Part shown: piece after piece, positions 38,965 through 51,530 of the stretch | How the letters are laid out: the number at the start of each line of letters is the position of its first letter | Numbering within the stretch: position 1 is the first letter of the stretch | DNA from: Leptoclinus maculatus | Taxonomy: Eukaryota; Chordata; Actinopteri; Perciformes; Stichaeidae | Length of the DNA: 64,000 bases | Assembly: GCA_032191485.1 (NCBI GenBank) | Contig: JAVDOI010000007.1 | Location: 13,977,680-14,041,679, forward strand | Direction: 5' to 3' | Program-made: the position numbers and the translations under genes | The notes under the pieces: generated by a model | Database searches by the model: none | Told to the model about the DNA's origin: nothing | The model's input: the letters and a program-made list of their open reading frames with translations, nothing else

Positions 38965-39205
38965 TACGTAGGGACGGCAGTCGCTTAATCCGTATGGACT
39001 CGACTCGGGGAGAGTCGTCGGTCAAGCCCCCGTATGGAATGTGGACTGGCAGTTGGATATGTGCCATTTTGCCTTTTTGTGGCTGCAGAGGTGCCATTGA
39101 GCAAGGCACCAAACCCTCAAATTGCTCCCTGTATAGCGGCTGTTTACTGCTCTAATACTAGCATGGGTTAAATGCACGGACTAAACTACACTGTGCTGTG
39201 CTGTG
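38965..39205 (+). repeat. SINE-like fish repeat
   Basis: GTAGGGACGGCAGTCGCTTA at the start, GTGCCATTGAGCAAGGCACC in the middle and CATGGGTTAAATGCACGGAC near the end follow the order of a common fish SINE-like family. It is diverged, with no clean poly-A or target duplication. Confidence 0.6.
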
Positions 39206-40686
39206 TACAATTCTGTTTACATTTTAAAATCCCTGATCTTTAAGACTTGTCTAAGCCAAACTGATAAATACCGACGTATTTAACTTGTCTTCGCTGTCTT
39301 GTTCATTGCCAAACACTGTTTTCATACGCTTCTTCAGTATTTCATCTGATGTGAGACAAAGCATTGGTGCAATTAGCACAGCTTTTTTGGGAATTATGCA
39401 CATCAATAATTGGAAGGTGAAGGTTTGATTGCTGCTCTTGTAGATGAACATGTCGTGAAGCCTTTTGGTTTCCTCTCCAGTACTCGCTCCCACGCATACA
39501 AGCTATGTGTTAGTTAGTATATATATATATATATGTATATTAAACCATTTCCGCAAAAGATAGAGGAGCCGAAGGCAGTAAACAGAATTAAACGAAAGCT
39601 ACAGAACAAGCTAAGGAGAGACAGTGTGAGTGGGAAGGAGACAGAGAGAGGAAGATGATTTGTATCGTGTGGTACAATATGAGATGTCGTGCTGTGGTTG
39701 CAAGATGTCACGTCTTAGTCATCCTCAGAAAGACTTACTGAACATGTAAAGCTTGGTTCGAGGAAATCTATTTGCCATTTTAGGATGAGGATTTTGCTGA
39801 GGATGCAATATTGCATTTCATTCAGTGCGCGGAAATGCATGAAACATAACAAAAGCAAAATAAATAGGCTTTTGGACTCACATTATTTTGCGTCTTATCA
39901 GTTGTTGCATTTGAATGGCGTCTGTCAACAATGCCCCCCCGAAGGTAAGAAAATGTTCTGTAGAACTGTTGTTCTGCACAGCACAACCAAAATAACATAG
40001 AATAATACGTGCAAACAAGTCCATATCCTGGACTTGAACAATTTGTTGAATTGGAATGCATTCTTCCATTAATTCACATATTGATCAGTTGCAAAAAAAA
40101 AAAAAAGGGGGGGGGGGGGGGGAAATTACTCATTGAATTTGTAGTTTGGCTTATCATAGGAATCATTCATCAGCCGCCTCTCTCCCTCTGGGCCTGTGTT
40201 ACAGCAAGCTAACAGCTCGCACTGAGGAATTAAAGATTCTCTCCACCTTCGCTCGCAGCACTTATCAATTATCACCAGCCAATATTTGCTGCAACGATAA
40301 CATTAGTTACGCCAATAAATCCACCATGGAATGTTTCCGCTCCGTGTCTCAGAGGAAACAGGGGGAGGTTTGGGCAAATACCAAATCTAACTTCGACAGG
40401 AGCGTGACAAAAAGATTTCATTACCGAAACACAATTTCCAAAAGAAACCTTTTCCGTGGTCCAATAATTGAAAAACAGGGTGCCATGAGTACTATCTCAG
40501 ATCGGAGATTGAAAGCTCAGCACCCCAGTGCAAGTCAGCAGAGCCATTCAACAAGTCAAACCCCTGGCTCATTGAAACAAGCTTTTAAATATGCCATGAG
40601 TTAGTTACAGATTCTTTAGAAGCTGCTGCAGCTCTGAACTCCTCTTTGATGGGCCACTTGAGACGGTGCAGAGGCGTTGGATGGGG

Positions 40687-40688
<2 letters not shown>

Positions 40689-40739
<51 letters not shown>
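40689..40739. repeat. (GT)n microsatellite
   Basis: A 51-bp GT run followed by a G10 run. Confidence 0.97.
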
Positions 40740-40741
<2 letters not shown>

Positions 40742-41544
40742 GGGGGGGACTACAGGATATGGACAGAGAAAGGGACAATAGATTTTCTGATGATATGAGT
40801 CCCAGAGCTTGAGGAGCTTCAGCAGATTAATTGATAGTGAAATAATGAGAGCTCTGAACCATCCTGCCTCACCAGAGGACTCGTCTTCTCTCATGTCATT
40901 CTTTGCCTCGGCCCCTCAAACTATTTATTCATTTTTTTTTTTATCTTTGTTTCTCTTCTACCCTTTGCCTAATTCATGCACTTCTTGACTGTTAAGTAAA
41001 TCTACTTGGAAAGAGATGGAGACATTAAAGCATTTGTCCACAGGAAAGATAAACTACTTAATCAAGTTCCCCTGATACAGCTTGATCGTATCTTACTGCA
41101 GCAATTTAAGGAAAAACAAAATGATTTTAACCAACTAAATTCAACTAATAATGAACGATATGTTCTAACTTTAAATGGTGTTTGTACCACTTCCTGAAGG
41201 ACAATTCCTGTGTCTTATTTCTGTAGTTCTTGCCATCTTTCCTTGGTAGTAAATAACATTGAATCTTGTTAACAATGTGTCTGATATCTAACCGCTTTCG
41301 TCTCTGCCAAACATTTAAGCGATGTTACTATGGTGCCAGATCTCAACAATCACTTTAGTCGACACAGAGTTATCGTAGCCTGTAGAATTATTGGCCAAAG
41401 CTACAAATATGAGACCCAAGTTGTAATAAAGCAGAATTTCCCTTCAGAGAGTGATTGCATTTCTAACAGCATGATAGTTGATAATTTATAGGAACAGTTT
41501 CTTCTAATTATGTTCAAGTATACACTGAAACAAGACCCAGAGTC

Positions 41545-41890
41545 TACAGCCACGCTAGCTGCTCTGAGGTACAGCAGTGCATTGAGCTAAACACTTACAT
41601 CAGCATGCAAACATGCTCGCAATGACAATGTTAACATGCTGATGCTAAGTGCTTTAGCATATTTGAATGCTATCATTTTGCTAATTAGCACTAAAGCATT
41701 AGTACAGCTGAGGATATCACTAGTTTTGCAGATATATAGTCATCATATTGACTTCATGGTGGTGCTAAATAAAACGTCAGAGGATTACAGAAGATATTAC
41801 CAGTCATCCTAACGGGGGACATGACTGTGTGCATCATATTTCATGGCATTGCTTCAAATAGTTGCTGAGACATTGACAACATCAACCGAA
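41545..41890 (+). repeat. Interspersed fish repeat
   Basis: It starts GAGTCTACAGCCACGCTAGC, passes through CATGCTGATGCTAAG and ends with TTCATGGCATTG and GTTGCTGAGACATTGAC. The same start and the same ending motif occur at 55470 and 55912-56260. Confidence 0.65.
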
Positions 41891-41904
41891 TTCAAATGAG
41901 TCCA

Positions 41905-42140
41905 TCCTTAAGTCCAAGTAGATATTTGTGTTAGGTGTAATGATATTACCTCCAGGCTTTCCTGAGATTTGAGGTGACAGTAACCTTGACCTTTGACCAC
42001 CTAAAATCTAAATAGCACATGCTTAACTTCACGTAGATATTTGTGGCAAATGTTAATACATTCCCACCGGGCGCTCCTCAGAGACGAAAGTACACAAGGA
42101 CGGACAACCCAAAACATAACGCTGTCGCCAGCCCAGAGGC
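41905..42140 (+). repeat. Interspersed fish repeat (CCTTGACCTTTGACCACC type)
   Basis: It contains ACCTTGACCTTTGACCACCT and, 90 bases on, GGCGCTCCTCAGAGACG with ACGGACAACCC near the end, the order seen in a common fish repeat. It is diverged and non-coding. Confidence 0.6.
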
Positions 42141-43796
42141 ATAAAAAAACAAACTGTAACTGATCTTCCCCCACTAAAAATAAATGCAGTAAAAAAATGA
42201 AGTGAAAGTGATCTTCAAAGAAAGACTCATGGAAAGCAAACACACGCAGATGAAAGACTATACAGGCACATTTGTCACTGGAAACTTCACATAACTTGCC
42301 AAAAGACTAATTCACTTATATCCTTAATGACTTGCCAAGGTAACACCCATGGACTAGCTAACCAAATAAACAATGGTGAGCGGCACAAACAAATGAGAGC
42401 AACGCTGAAAAGGATGGAGACATTCATTAAGCTCCGGGCTGGAGGAATTGTAGCAGCAGGACTCTGAGCACTGCGGCAGGAAGACGGATGATCTCTGAGA
42501 GAATGAGGGGAATACCAACTGTACCGGCAGCCTCTGGAAACTTTTCCTAATCAAGTTAGTGTATTTGGACTAAAAAGAAGGGGGGGGGGATTGAGGTATG
42601 CGGAGGATATGAATGAGGGTCAATGGTGTTTATTCAGGTGCACAGAGTTTTATAAGGCAGTCAATATGCTGGCTCCAGAAACACATTTCTGTTGAGTACA
42701 CAAACAAAAGGACACATTTGCAGAGAAACAAAGCTCCGTGTTGGGCTGCAGGCTTACTGGCCAAATTTCAATATAATAGGAAGTGGCCAGTCAAAGTGTA
42801 ATTTTTCATGCACCCAACCCTGGTGCAAAAACATTACAGCTGTTTATGTTGCCCTGTAGAAAAGTGTTTCCCTCTCCTCCTCCCTTCCATGTGACCTCGT
42901 GCATGAATAATGATCGTAAACACAATAAATGTCTCCACATTTGGGTATTCATTGAAGTTTAAATGGTTCCCATTTATTCTTATATTCAAGCATTGCCCCA
43001 CACTGACTCGGAGCATGTGTAAAGCATATGTGAATGCCACAGTGGACACGTTTACAAGACTTTCACTTTTACTGGGACGTTCCAAAGTGTTCAGAGCCTT
43101 TTGAAAGGATAAACAATTTTAAGTGTCAGTAATCTGGATCTGGATCAATAATCTAGACTGTCTATCATCAAACATGAGCTTCATCAGCGTGCGGACGGAT
43201 TTAGTGCTGGGCTCAGTTGTTGCTGCCATCTGCAACAGCACTAGAAATGCTCACATCCTTGGTGATGGCGATGATATGCAGGTTTGGCAGAGCTCAGCAG
43301 CAGCTGTTCTCCCGGCCTTCTCCAGCGGCTCTCACATGTTCCTCTTTAGTAAATCAAAACCTTTTCTTTTAACTTCTTCCGTGGTTCTCTTGGTGGATGT
43401 ATCATCAATCACCGTCTCTTGGCTCTCCCACTATTCTGTCATCTTTTACTGAGGCTGTAATGCCTCCACTTGTTTTCAAATTGAAGGCTATTTTTCTTTT
43501 ATATGACACAGAGTATATCAACTTAATATCTGCATCACGTAAGTTATTTTTCACTTTCTTCAAATGTCCATTTGGTTTTAAAGATTATGGATGTGGGAGT
43601 TTCCCAACTGCCTAATATGGCATTTCTGAGGTGGTGCAATTATGTTAATTGGTGATAATTAAGGTCGCATGAGCGTGCCTCACATTCATGAGTGTCAAAT
43701 TTTTCCCAATTTGCAATAACGATCATTAATGCGTGAACGTCTTTACACCTCAAAGCAAGCTTCCCATGCTAAACTAACCACATTGTCTCCTCATTA

Positions 43797-44460
43797 AAAG
43801 GAATAGTTTGACAGTTTGAGAAATAAACACATTTGCTGTTTTTTTTTTTTATTGATACCACTCTCATGCCTGTGCAGGAAAATTTGAAGGTGTGCTGGGT
43901 CAGGACATGGAGACTGGACGTGGGGTTATACAACTTTGATGAAGGCTTAAGGAGTCGGGTACATGGGCACAAATTGCTTACGGTTTGCCACGACGCAGCG
44001 GTTTGAGGAACTAACTCTACGTAAATAACAGTATGTTTTTGCACACAAGCTGAATAAATCTCTCATCAAAAACACTGGGTGTTTAACATGTGGACTAGCT
44101 TAATAATTAACCACCAGGTAACTGAAAGGCAATGAGCGCTAACTTAACACAAACTATTTATTTTTCATCAACATGACCGCATAACTGTCTCTATAACAGT
44201 TAGCTGAAACGTCTGCTCACTTTTTTTGTCATCTATGCACACAGCGTGTCATGTTTACCTGGATAAAACTGGGCTGAGGTTGCTATGGTGATAATTACTG
44301 GCACCTTAACGAGCCCACAGCCAGCAGCCAGTTAGCTTAGCTTAGCTTAGCGCAGAGACTGAAAATACGAGAAAAAGCTAGTCTAGCTCTGTCCAAGGGT
44401 AACACAATTCACCAACCAGCACTTCTACAGGTCACTAATTAGCAATGTGTTCAAAACGTA
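43797..44460 (+). repeat. Interspersed fish repeat, interrupted
   Basis: The first part, TTGAGAAATAAACACATTTG and ATACCACTCTCATGCCTGTG, is followed after about 440 bp by CCAGCAGCCAGTTAGCTTAG, a TTAGC pentamer run (44334-44352), CTCTGTCCAAGGGTAACA and GGTCACTAATTAG. In the 18.8-kb copy these parts are nearly adjacent, so the middle looks like an insertion. Confidence 0.55.
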
Positions 44461-45093
44461 CAGAAACAAATGTGTAAAAAAATGCTGAATTGGTACAAGC
44501 CGGACTGCCAAACTCTTCCTTGGCTGTTTGCAGTAATCTTCCTGAATTGGCTGTCACCGTGAGTTTGGCAGGCAGCCAGCGGAGCCTCCATGAAGATGCT
44601 GCCCCTGGCTGAGAGGTATTCCAGCACATAACCCCAACAAGGTGTCAAGTTTACACTCTATAAGCATGTGCGGATTGAACAAATGAGAAATAACATGTTA
44701 ATTAGCTTTTGAGTTGCTGGTAGATAGATTTTGTTAGCTTCCAGTCATTGCACTCACCTAACCTGCTGCTGAAGGCTGTAGCATCATATTTGCAGTAAAG
44801 GCACGAGAGTGCCATAAACATTGTCACCTAAATCTTGGCAAGGAGGCAAATAAGTGTATTCCCCAAAATATCAAACTAATAAGCAGCTCGTAAATCTTCT
44901 CATTCACCCGGGGGAATTGTTATTTAATCACTGCTACGTTATGTTCAGTTATGCTACATTAAAGTAACCTTTTCAATCTTTAATGAAGTGTACCCTTTTC
45001 AATTTTGATGAAGTGTAAATAAAGAAACTGATGAAAAACAAACAACAACAAAAAAAAAACACAAAACCACATGCACAAGAAATGTCTACTTAC

Positions 45094-45305
45094 CCTGAGA
45101 GTGTGCGGCGACTGAACTGGCAGTCCAGTGACTTCCACCTGTGCCATGTCATCGGCGTGTGCACTGAGTCCGTGAATGAACAGGAATGGCCGGCTTTGCA
45201 GGACATCTCGCTGAGGCACCAGATTCAAATCTCCGTCCACGTAGAAGCTGGGGTCCGACACCTCGAACTTCACGTCCTCGTTCCCCGCACAGTCATCAAA
45301 CTCGA
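45094..45305 (-). CDS. cdh13: cdh13-like exon A: cadherin prodomain
   Basis: A 212-nt internal exon. The acceptor is a pyrimidine/TG-rich tract ending TTTCTTCCAG just right of 45305; the donor GTAAGT occupies 45093-45088. The exon opens with two bases that finish a split codon (phase 1) and then encodes exactly 70 residues, starting EFDDCAGNEDVKFEVSDPSF and ending SPHTLR, so it leaves in phase 0. The segment FDDC-GN, then a hydrophobic V-F-V pattern and AHADDMAQVEVTG, parallels the CDH13 propeptide (F-DC-GN ... HAEDMAELVIVGG). The prodomain keeps cadherin inactive until it is removed in the secretory pathway. It joins in frame to the exon at 32737. The plus-strand ORF overlapping it is antisense noise. 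Another cadherin is possible, but the acidic DDMAQ stretch favours cdh13. Confidence 0.88.
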
Positions 45306-46167
45306 CTGGAAGAAACACACACGCACACAAAGGGTTTTATGTCATGCCTCCACTCCGAACAAATTACAGACAACGGAAATGTCAAGGAAAAATCTGCCAG
45401 ATGAAACACAGCCACGGAGGTATACGCTTCACTGTAAAGAAGAAGGGTTGCCAAACGATCCACGAAAAACGAGTAATTCTCTGATAGAAAAAGATGCCCT
45501 GAAGATAAACAGATACCCTGAGGAAAGAGGAGGAGGTTCTGAAATGTTCTGTCAGCTAGGCTACAATAAAAACCAGTGATCTCGATTCTCACAAAGACTG
45601 CTGCAATATTTATGACCCACCGCAAGCTACGCATCGTAGACTTATTAATGTGTCAGACTTGCTTTTACAGGCCTGTTGCGTTTACTACGGAGAATGCACC
45701 CGCTCACAAGACTGGATCAGGAGAAAGGATTTAAAGTTACAGGAGGAGAAAAGTGTCACCTTTGAGTTCGGTGCATGTGCACATGTGAGCTTGCTTTGTC
45801 TGACCGAGGGAGATACCGCCAAGGACTCTACCAGGCTTTATCCCTTCATATCATGCTCATCCTTTCTCTTTATCGCTCACACACACTCCCGTCGGTGTCG
45901 CGACATGATCCTCATGTCCTCCCCCACCCTCAGCCCTGACAACCCTCCCCTCCCTCGTTCTTCACCTCCTCTTTACATCGGCCTCCCGTGATGCATCCAG
46001 CTGTTTGTGGATGGTGGAGGGAGGGGCGCCAGAGGAAGTCTGTGTGCATGGATGTGTACACGTGTTGTTGATCAGGAGATCAGGCGCAACATGAACCACA
46101 TGGTACTGTACAACTCTCAGTGTGGGGGAATGTCAAGGCTGTGTCTGCGTCAATCATACAGTGGCTT

Positions 46168-46182
46168 ATAGATAGATAGATG

Positions 46183-46235
<53 letters not shown>

Positions 46236-46256
46236 GTAGGTAGGTAGGTAGGTAGG

Positions 46257-46287
<31 letters not shown>

Positions 46288-46424
46288 CTAGCTAGCTAGA
46301 TAGATAGATAGATAGGTAGGTAGGTAGGTAGGTAGGTAGGTAGGTAGGTAGGTAGGTAGATAGATAGATAGATAGGTAGGTAGGTAGGTAGGTAGGTAGG
46401 TAGGTAGGTAGGTAGGTAGGTAGG

Positions 46425-46507
<83 letters not shown>

Positions 46508-46528
46508 GTAGGTAGGTAGGTAGGTAGG

Positions 46529-46565
<37 letters not shown>
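46168..46565. repeat. Compound tetranucleotide microsatellite (GATA/GGTA)
   Basis: About 400 bp of alternating TAGA and TAGG blocks, with a short TAGC block near 46288. The switch between GATA and GGTA blocks happens several times. The minus-strand ORF across it (YLSI/YLPT repeats) is an artefact. Confidence 0.95.
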
Positions 46566-46566
<1 letters not shown>

Positions 46567-46597
46567 CTTTATTCATCCCCAGGGGGAAATTATATAA
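46563..46597 (+). repeat. Retroposon-like tail motif next to the GATA array
   Basis: TACTTTATTCATCCCCAGGG and GGAAATTATATAAG directly abut the tetranucleotide array. The same pair, tail motif plus GATA/ATCT, occurs inverted at 20505-20556, which suggests the array grew from a retroposon end. Confidence 0.6.
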
Positions 46598-47481
46598 GCC
46601 TCCATGGTTTCTTTTTTTCAATTCTGTTTGAGTACTTGCCCGCAATGACAAACAAGACATAGCAACAGGATATTCCATGTGACATGAGACATGACAGCAT
46701 TATTCATGCAGCCACATATTTCTGGACTGTCTGTTACCAAGTCTACAAAAAGTACTAGACCATCGTAACAACAAGGACACATCTAGACGGGGAAAGATTA
46801 TGTTCCTCCACTCCACCGGGAGGAGAACAGAACAGGACTGTCGAGACAATGCCCAACATGACTCATCAATTATGGATGCCATGCTTTCAGCTTAACATAA
46901 CACATGAAACTCCGCGGTAGCTCATAACCAGCAGAAGGAAGATTCACATTGAGAGGCCATTATTCTGAGGGGGAAATGGATTCAGATTTGAGCCCATATT
47001 TATGAAGTTTCTCCGAGCAGCTTGTGGATCAGTGGTGCCTCTCTATAAATAAAGCACAGCTCCCATCACCGGTGCAAAGGCGGTGCCCCTTCTCTGCTGA
47101 ACCAGCTCATTATAAAGTTAAAACCAACAGCCTGTAACTGCCTCGACTACCTTACAAATACAATGTATTATAATTATCAGTAATAAACACATTGAGTAAG
47201 GTTCGGCAACAGCTTGTTTCCAATAAAAAGGAAGGATCAGTAACGTCTCAATTGTGTACATTTTGGGGATTTTTAACATATTATTTTGGGCACTACTTTT
47301 TCTTTGGACTATATGTTCTTTAAAGTTAGAATACTCCGGTAATATGTTATATTTGTTGAAATGATATCCCGACCGCAATCAATAAGTGAAATGCTCAGAC
47401 AAAAAAAGAGAAAAGCACCTGGTATCAGTCTCTGTTGCAGGACTATAATAAACATGTCCAATCATTCGGCCTAAATGAAAG

Positions 47482-47582
47482 TCTATCTGCGCAGACTCTA
47501 CCTGCACAGACTCTACCTGCGCAGACTCTACCTGCGCAGACTCTACCTGCGCAGACTCTACCTGCGCAGACTCTACCTGCGC
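47482..47582. repeat. 15-bp minisatellite, about 6.7 copies
   Basis: Unit TCTACCTGCGCAGAC is tandemly repeated; the first copy has T for C and the second A for G, the others are identical. Because 15 is a multiple of three, all frames stay open and give repetitive peptides on both strands, which I do not take as genes. Confidence 0.95.
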
Positions 47583-49743
47583 TCTCATTGCTCGTCACCG
47601 GAGTCCTCCACAAGCTGCTTTACAGCTGTGAGTACTAACAACAGCCATGTTGGTTCATTATGATCATTTTGGGGTAGTGGCTTTGGAGGGAGGCCTGAAG
47701 AGATGGGCTGTCAGTGTTGACAACTTGGCAACTTTCTCGCTAGATTTAGCAACTTTTGTATTCAGTGCTGCTAGCTACTTTCATTTGAAAATAATTGGCA
47801 ACACTGGGATGTTTTTTTGGTCTGACTTTTTTAATATCTGGCGTACTCTTGCTTGTTTCTTAAGATTACCAACCCTATGCTTCAAGAGATCAAAGTCAAT
47901 GTCAAGTACTTTTTCATTATTAATTAACTCACTTTTTACATATTTCAACAATAGCCATTCAATGAAAAGGTCAGCGCTGATAGTGATTGCTCATCAAAAA
48001 GTGCATCAACAAAACAAGACACGGTCTTTGTCTGTATATTTTTCATGGAACAAGAGGGAGCAGCCACACTGAGCTGTTAGAGGAAAAGATGCAGGAAACA
48101 GGCTGCAAACTTTTCAGCAAAGTAATCAACTGTATTGTTCCCTGCTGTTGTGTGTGGGAAACTACTTTTGTGGTGTGCAGCATGAAATGTGATTGCATGG
48201 TGGGGAAAAACATCCACTACTGACTGATTTTTCTTTAGTTTTATGAAAACGTTTGTTTGGCTGTGGTGTACACGGATACAACATTTGCGACAAAGTTGCT
48301 GTGATGTGATGTCCAAAGAATTAAACTGTACTGGTGTTTTTTAAATCAACCAGTATACTGAAATCTAAAGGATTATGACTTGAAAATCACATTGTCATCA
48401 ATGATTATTAAATACAATTCATATAATTTGAGTTCATAGGAGAATCAATCAGCTTCCCACTTGTGTTGCAGGTTCTGGTTAATTTATAGGTATATGCATG
48501 AAAGCATTTGCACGTGTGTTGTGTATGTGTGTATAAGGCAGTCTTGGTGTATGAGTTTTACTAATGCACAAACAAATGAATAATGTGGACATAAGAATCC
48601 ATGATGAGTGCCACCATATGACAAACACTAGCTTCATACTGGGCATACTTGGTTTATTTGAAACATTATCTCATATCTTCATTTCAGGAATGATGTGCTG
48701 ACTAGGAAGCACAAACGCACTGCAATTCAGCCGCAATAACTGGTAGTTCGAGTGCATACAGAGTAGCACACAGGGGAAGGCAATGGAAACCACTGCTGAA
48801 GCAGACACATAATGTTTCACTGCTGAGAGTGTTCATGTTTCTCAATTAAAGCAGATGCTATTGTTGCTCGCAAGACTCTACCACCTACGCGCGTCCATTC
48901 TGTTCTCTTCTTATTCTTCCGCCCTGTATCGGTTTACCTTGCAGAAGCAACGGCTGGGTGTCTGACTTAAACTCATCAATCCGTACATGTCTATCTTCCA
49001 TCACGCCAGCTCCAAGTGAAATGGGAAAAGTCCACGGTTGGGACTATAAAATCAATAGACTGAAGTCTATCAAAGGACTCATTTAGTACACTTAACCTTT
49101 GTGACTGTTTAGTCTGGCTTCTTTCTTTTTTTTTGTATCTATCTCACTGCAGATCATTTTAAATCTTCCCTCTGGACAGAATCGTTTTCTGCCATCTGGA
49201 TGAGGTGAAGAACAGAATACCAGAGTGAAGAATAGAGGAGGGGAGAAAAAAAAAAGAAGGGTAAGTAAAAATGACAGGAAAGGCAATGGTACAATGGACA
49301 CTGAGGGAGAGCTACAAAGTCAACAAGCTACTCTCCAGGGAAACAAGGCTCCATCTCAATATTCAACTCTCACTTCTAAGCCAAAGCATGAAAGATGTGT
49401 TCATTTCCATTCCCATTACAAGCCTCAGATTTATTTCAATAACATGGGTGCGCTCTTTAGAGCCTGCAAATTGCGGCGCCAAACAGTGTCAGTGGCATTT
49501 CAAAGGCAGCCAGAGAGTGTTTGATGGTATTCTAATGTTGACAGGTTTTGGGGGATTTCAGCGGAGAGCATGGTGAGCTGGCAGCTTTGAAGTCAGGCGA
49601 CAATGACAGAACGCAACTTACCCCGCTCACCACCAGCACCACCGCGCGCACCCACTTTCTTTCTTCGGAGAGGCTGGCTCAGGGTTAAAATAACTGCGCA
49701 CGACATGGATTAGGGTCGCCAAAATCCCTCGCTGATGACTCAA

Positions 49744-49813
49744 GAGGAGGAGGAGGAGGAGGAGGAGGAGGAGGAGGAGGAGGAGGAGGAGGAGGAGGAG
49801 GAGGAGGAGGGGG

Positions 49814-49893
<80 letters not shown>
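49744..49893. repeat. Compound (GGA)n-(GT)n microsatellite
   Basis: About 22 GAG units (49744-49810) run almost directly into about 38 GT units (49817-49893). ORFs on both strands here are artefacts. Confidence 0.97.
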
Positions 49894-49895
<2 letters not shown>

Positions 49896-50460
49896 GGTTC
49901 AACTTTTTCCTCAAGTTTGACATTCAAGCTCCTTTCAGGACAAAAACCTCCCGCGGAGCCTGTGAATGGCAAATCATCGAGAAAGTCGGTCCACAAAGGC
50001 CCTTGGTTACTGAAGGCTTGATCGCTCCATCATCTCTCTTGGCCACAAAAAACACCACTTTAAAAGATGTCATTTAAAAACCTTCTGCAGCCTGGTAACC
50101 TGCACCCGCAAATTCCGCAAATTCCGGTTCTGAACGAAGGGGCCCCACAAGGTCTTTTTTAATAATTCCAAGGGTATTAACACTAAGAATGGTTTGCTCA
50201 TATGAATAGAGCAAATATTATGTATATATTACTGGTTAATATATTAATATATTAATAGCTCATGAAGATGGAACACAGCTCCACTTTGAAAATGTCAAAT
50301 TCGTATGGTGAAAAAGCACTATTATTCATAAAAAGATATTAAATGAGGCTCAGTGGAGCCTAGAACCACCCACCATCATAGCAAACGACAGCAGTAGTGA
50401 ATAGAAAAAAGAATTTGAGTGAATTGAGTGAAGTATGCCATAATTAGAGACATAAACGTA

Positions 50461-51530
50461 CGAGAGGTCACGAAAGGTCATCATTTGAGAAACAGCCTCT
50501 CAAGCTGTTCCATTGTACTTTTACAACCTAAATAACTATATATTTAACTTCCTTTATCCTTCTACATGCACAATCTATCACATACAGCAGTTAGAAATCA
50601 TTTTGGAGAGCTGGAACCGTCTCCAAAGCCTCTCCAGGCCGGCGACCTACGGGAGAATTACGCAACAGCTGGTGTGTATTGCGCCACTGTAGAGCCCCTG
50701 TTTGGTAAATTTTCGTTTTTTTTGCTCTGTGCGCACGTGTCTGGTGTAGCCAATCGAATGGCGCTAACAGAATTACCAGGAAGTCTTTAGTTTCGGCGGA
50801 AAATGCCGATCTAAGCCGAGGACCCGGCGCGTAAAAGTCGCGAGACTGGAATGTCCAGCCTCGCTGGAATGTTGTCCCCCAGCTTATTTGACCCCCCTTT
50901 ATTTATTTCACAACTTTATTAGAACGGAAATGGGTCAGAATGAGGTGAATCCGCGGTCAAAATGGACTTTTAGGAAACGGTTTGATGATTTTGCTTCAAA
51001 AACGTGAGTACCGACCCAGAATTTTTTTGGCAAAGTGATAGATGCTGGGGGCTGCTGTACCCCGGTAATGTTTGAAGCGTGTCCCGGAGAGGAAATCGAA
51101 GATATACGTTCGAAGCGTGATCTCATGCTATTGCTGCTAAATACCTAGCTTTTACCATGGATGTTTGAAAAACGACTTTTGAGAGGCTGTTTCTGTTACG
51201 TGTCTCGGCCAAAATGAACGCAAAATGAACGCGAAAAGTGACGCTATTTAGCACGAGGGTAGGAATGTTGTCGTAGATCGTGCTTTATTGTGTTTTGAGT
51301 GTGTAAAGTGTTACACATGCTTCGATTCATGGGAGATTCTTCGTTCAAACGGTATGCTGCATTTTTGTGGAAATATTATATTTGTTACTGAAAATTGCAT
51401 TCTGCCGTTCAGCTGAATCGGAATTCGCACCCCCCGCCCCCACACCAGACTGAGGGGGGGCGGTCCAGGCCCAAAGGGGTTTTAAGCTTTTAGCGAGAAC
51501 AAAATGTAGTCACCAGATTTTGTAGGGTTT
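50461..51530. repeat. CpG-richer block with inverted 16-mers, unidentified
   Basis: AGAAACAGCCTCTCAA (50488-50503) is exactly inverted at 51179-51194. Outside both copies CGAGAGGTCACG and CGAGACACG are similar. The interval has many CG dinucleotides (GGCGCGTAAAAGTCGCGAG near 50827) unlike the AT-rich surroundings, and this continues past the right inverted copy to about 51530. No coding frame was recognised. It may be a transposon of unknown type. Confidence 0.45.

Larger units (their letters stand above)
32738..45093 (-). other. Intron between exons A and B
   Basis: A 12.4-kb intron bounded by GTAAGT and TTTTAG. It includes the 1,043-bp hAT-like element at 33022-34064, GT tracts at 36411-36434, 37729-37754, 38256-38290 and 40689-40739, a SINE-like repeat at 38965-39205, interspersed repeats at 41545-42140 and an interrupted repeat at 43797-44460. 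No coding exon was recognised inside it. Confidence 0.75.

Noticed and set aside
40146..40604. 152-codon plus-strand ORF
   Set aside because: No recognisable domain, no splice or promoter context, opposite strand to the host gene; this length can arise by chance in 64 kb.
45031..45579. 182-codon plus-strand ORF
   Set aside because: It lies antisense to the prodomain exon and its intron flanks; the minus frame has proper splice sites and a known family pattern.
46292..46678. 128-codon minus ORF of YLSI/YLPT repeats
   Set aside because: It is a translation of the GATA/GGTA array; the period of four cycles through frames and gives a repetitive peptide.
47482..47582. CRISPR-like array
   Set aside because: The 15-bp units are directly adjacent with no spacers; it is a minisatellite in vertebrate DNA.
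49627..50077. Poly-Leu, poly-Pro, poly-Glu and Thr-His ORFs
   Set aside because: They are translations of the GGA and GT arrays.
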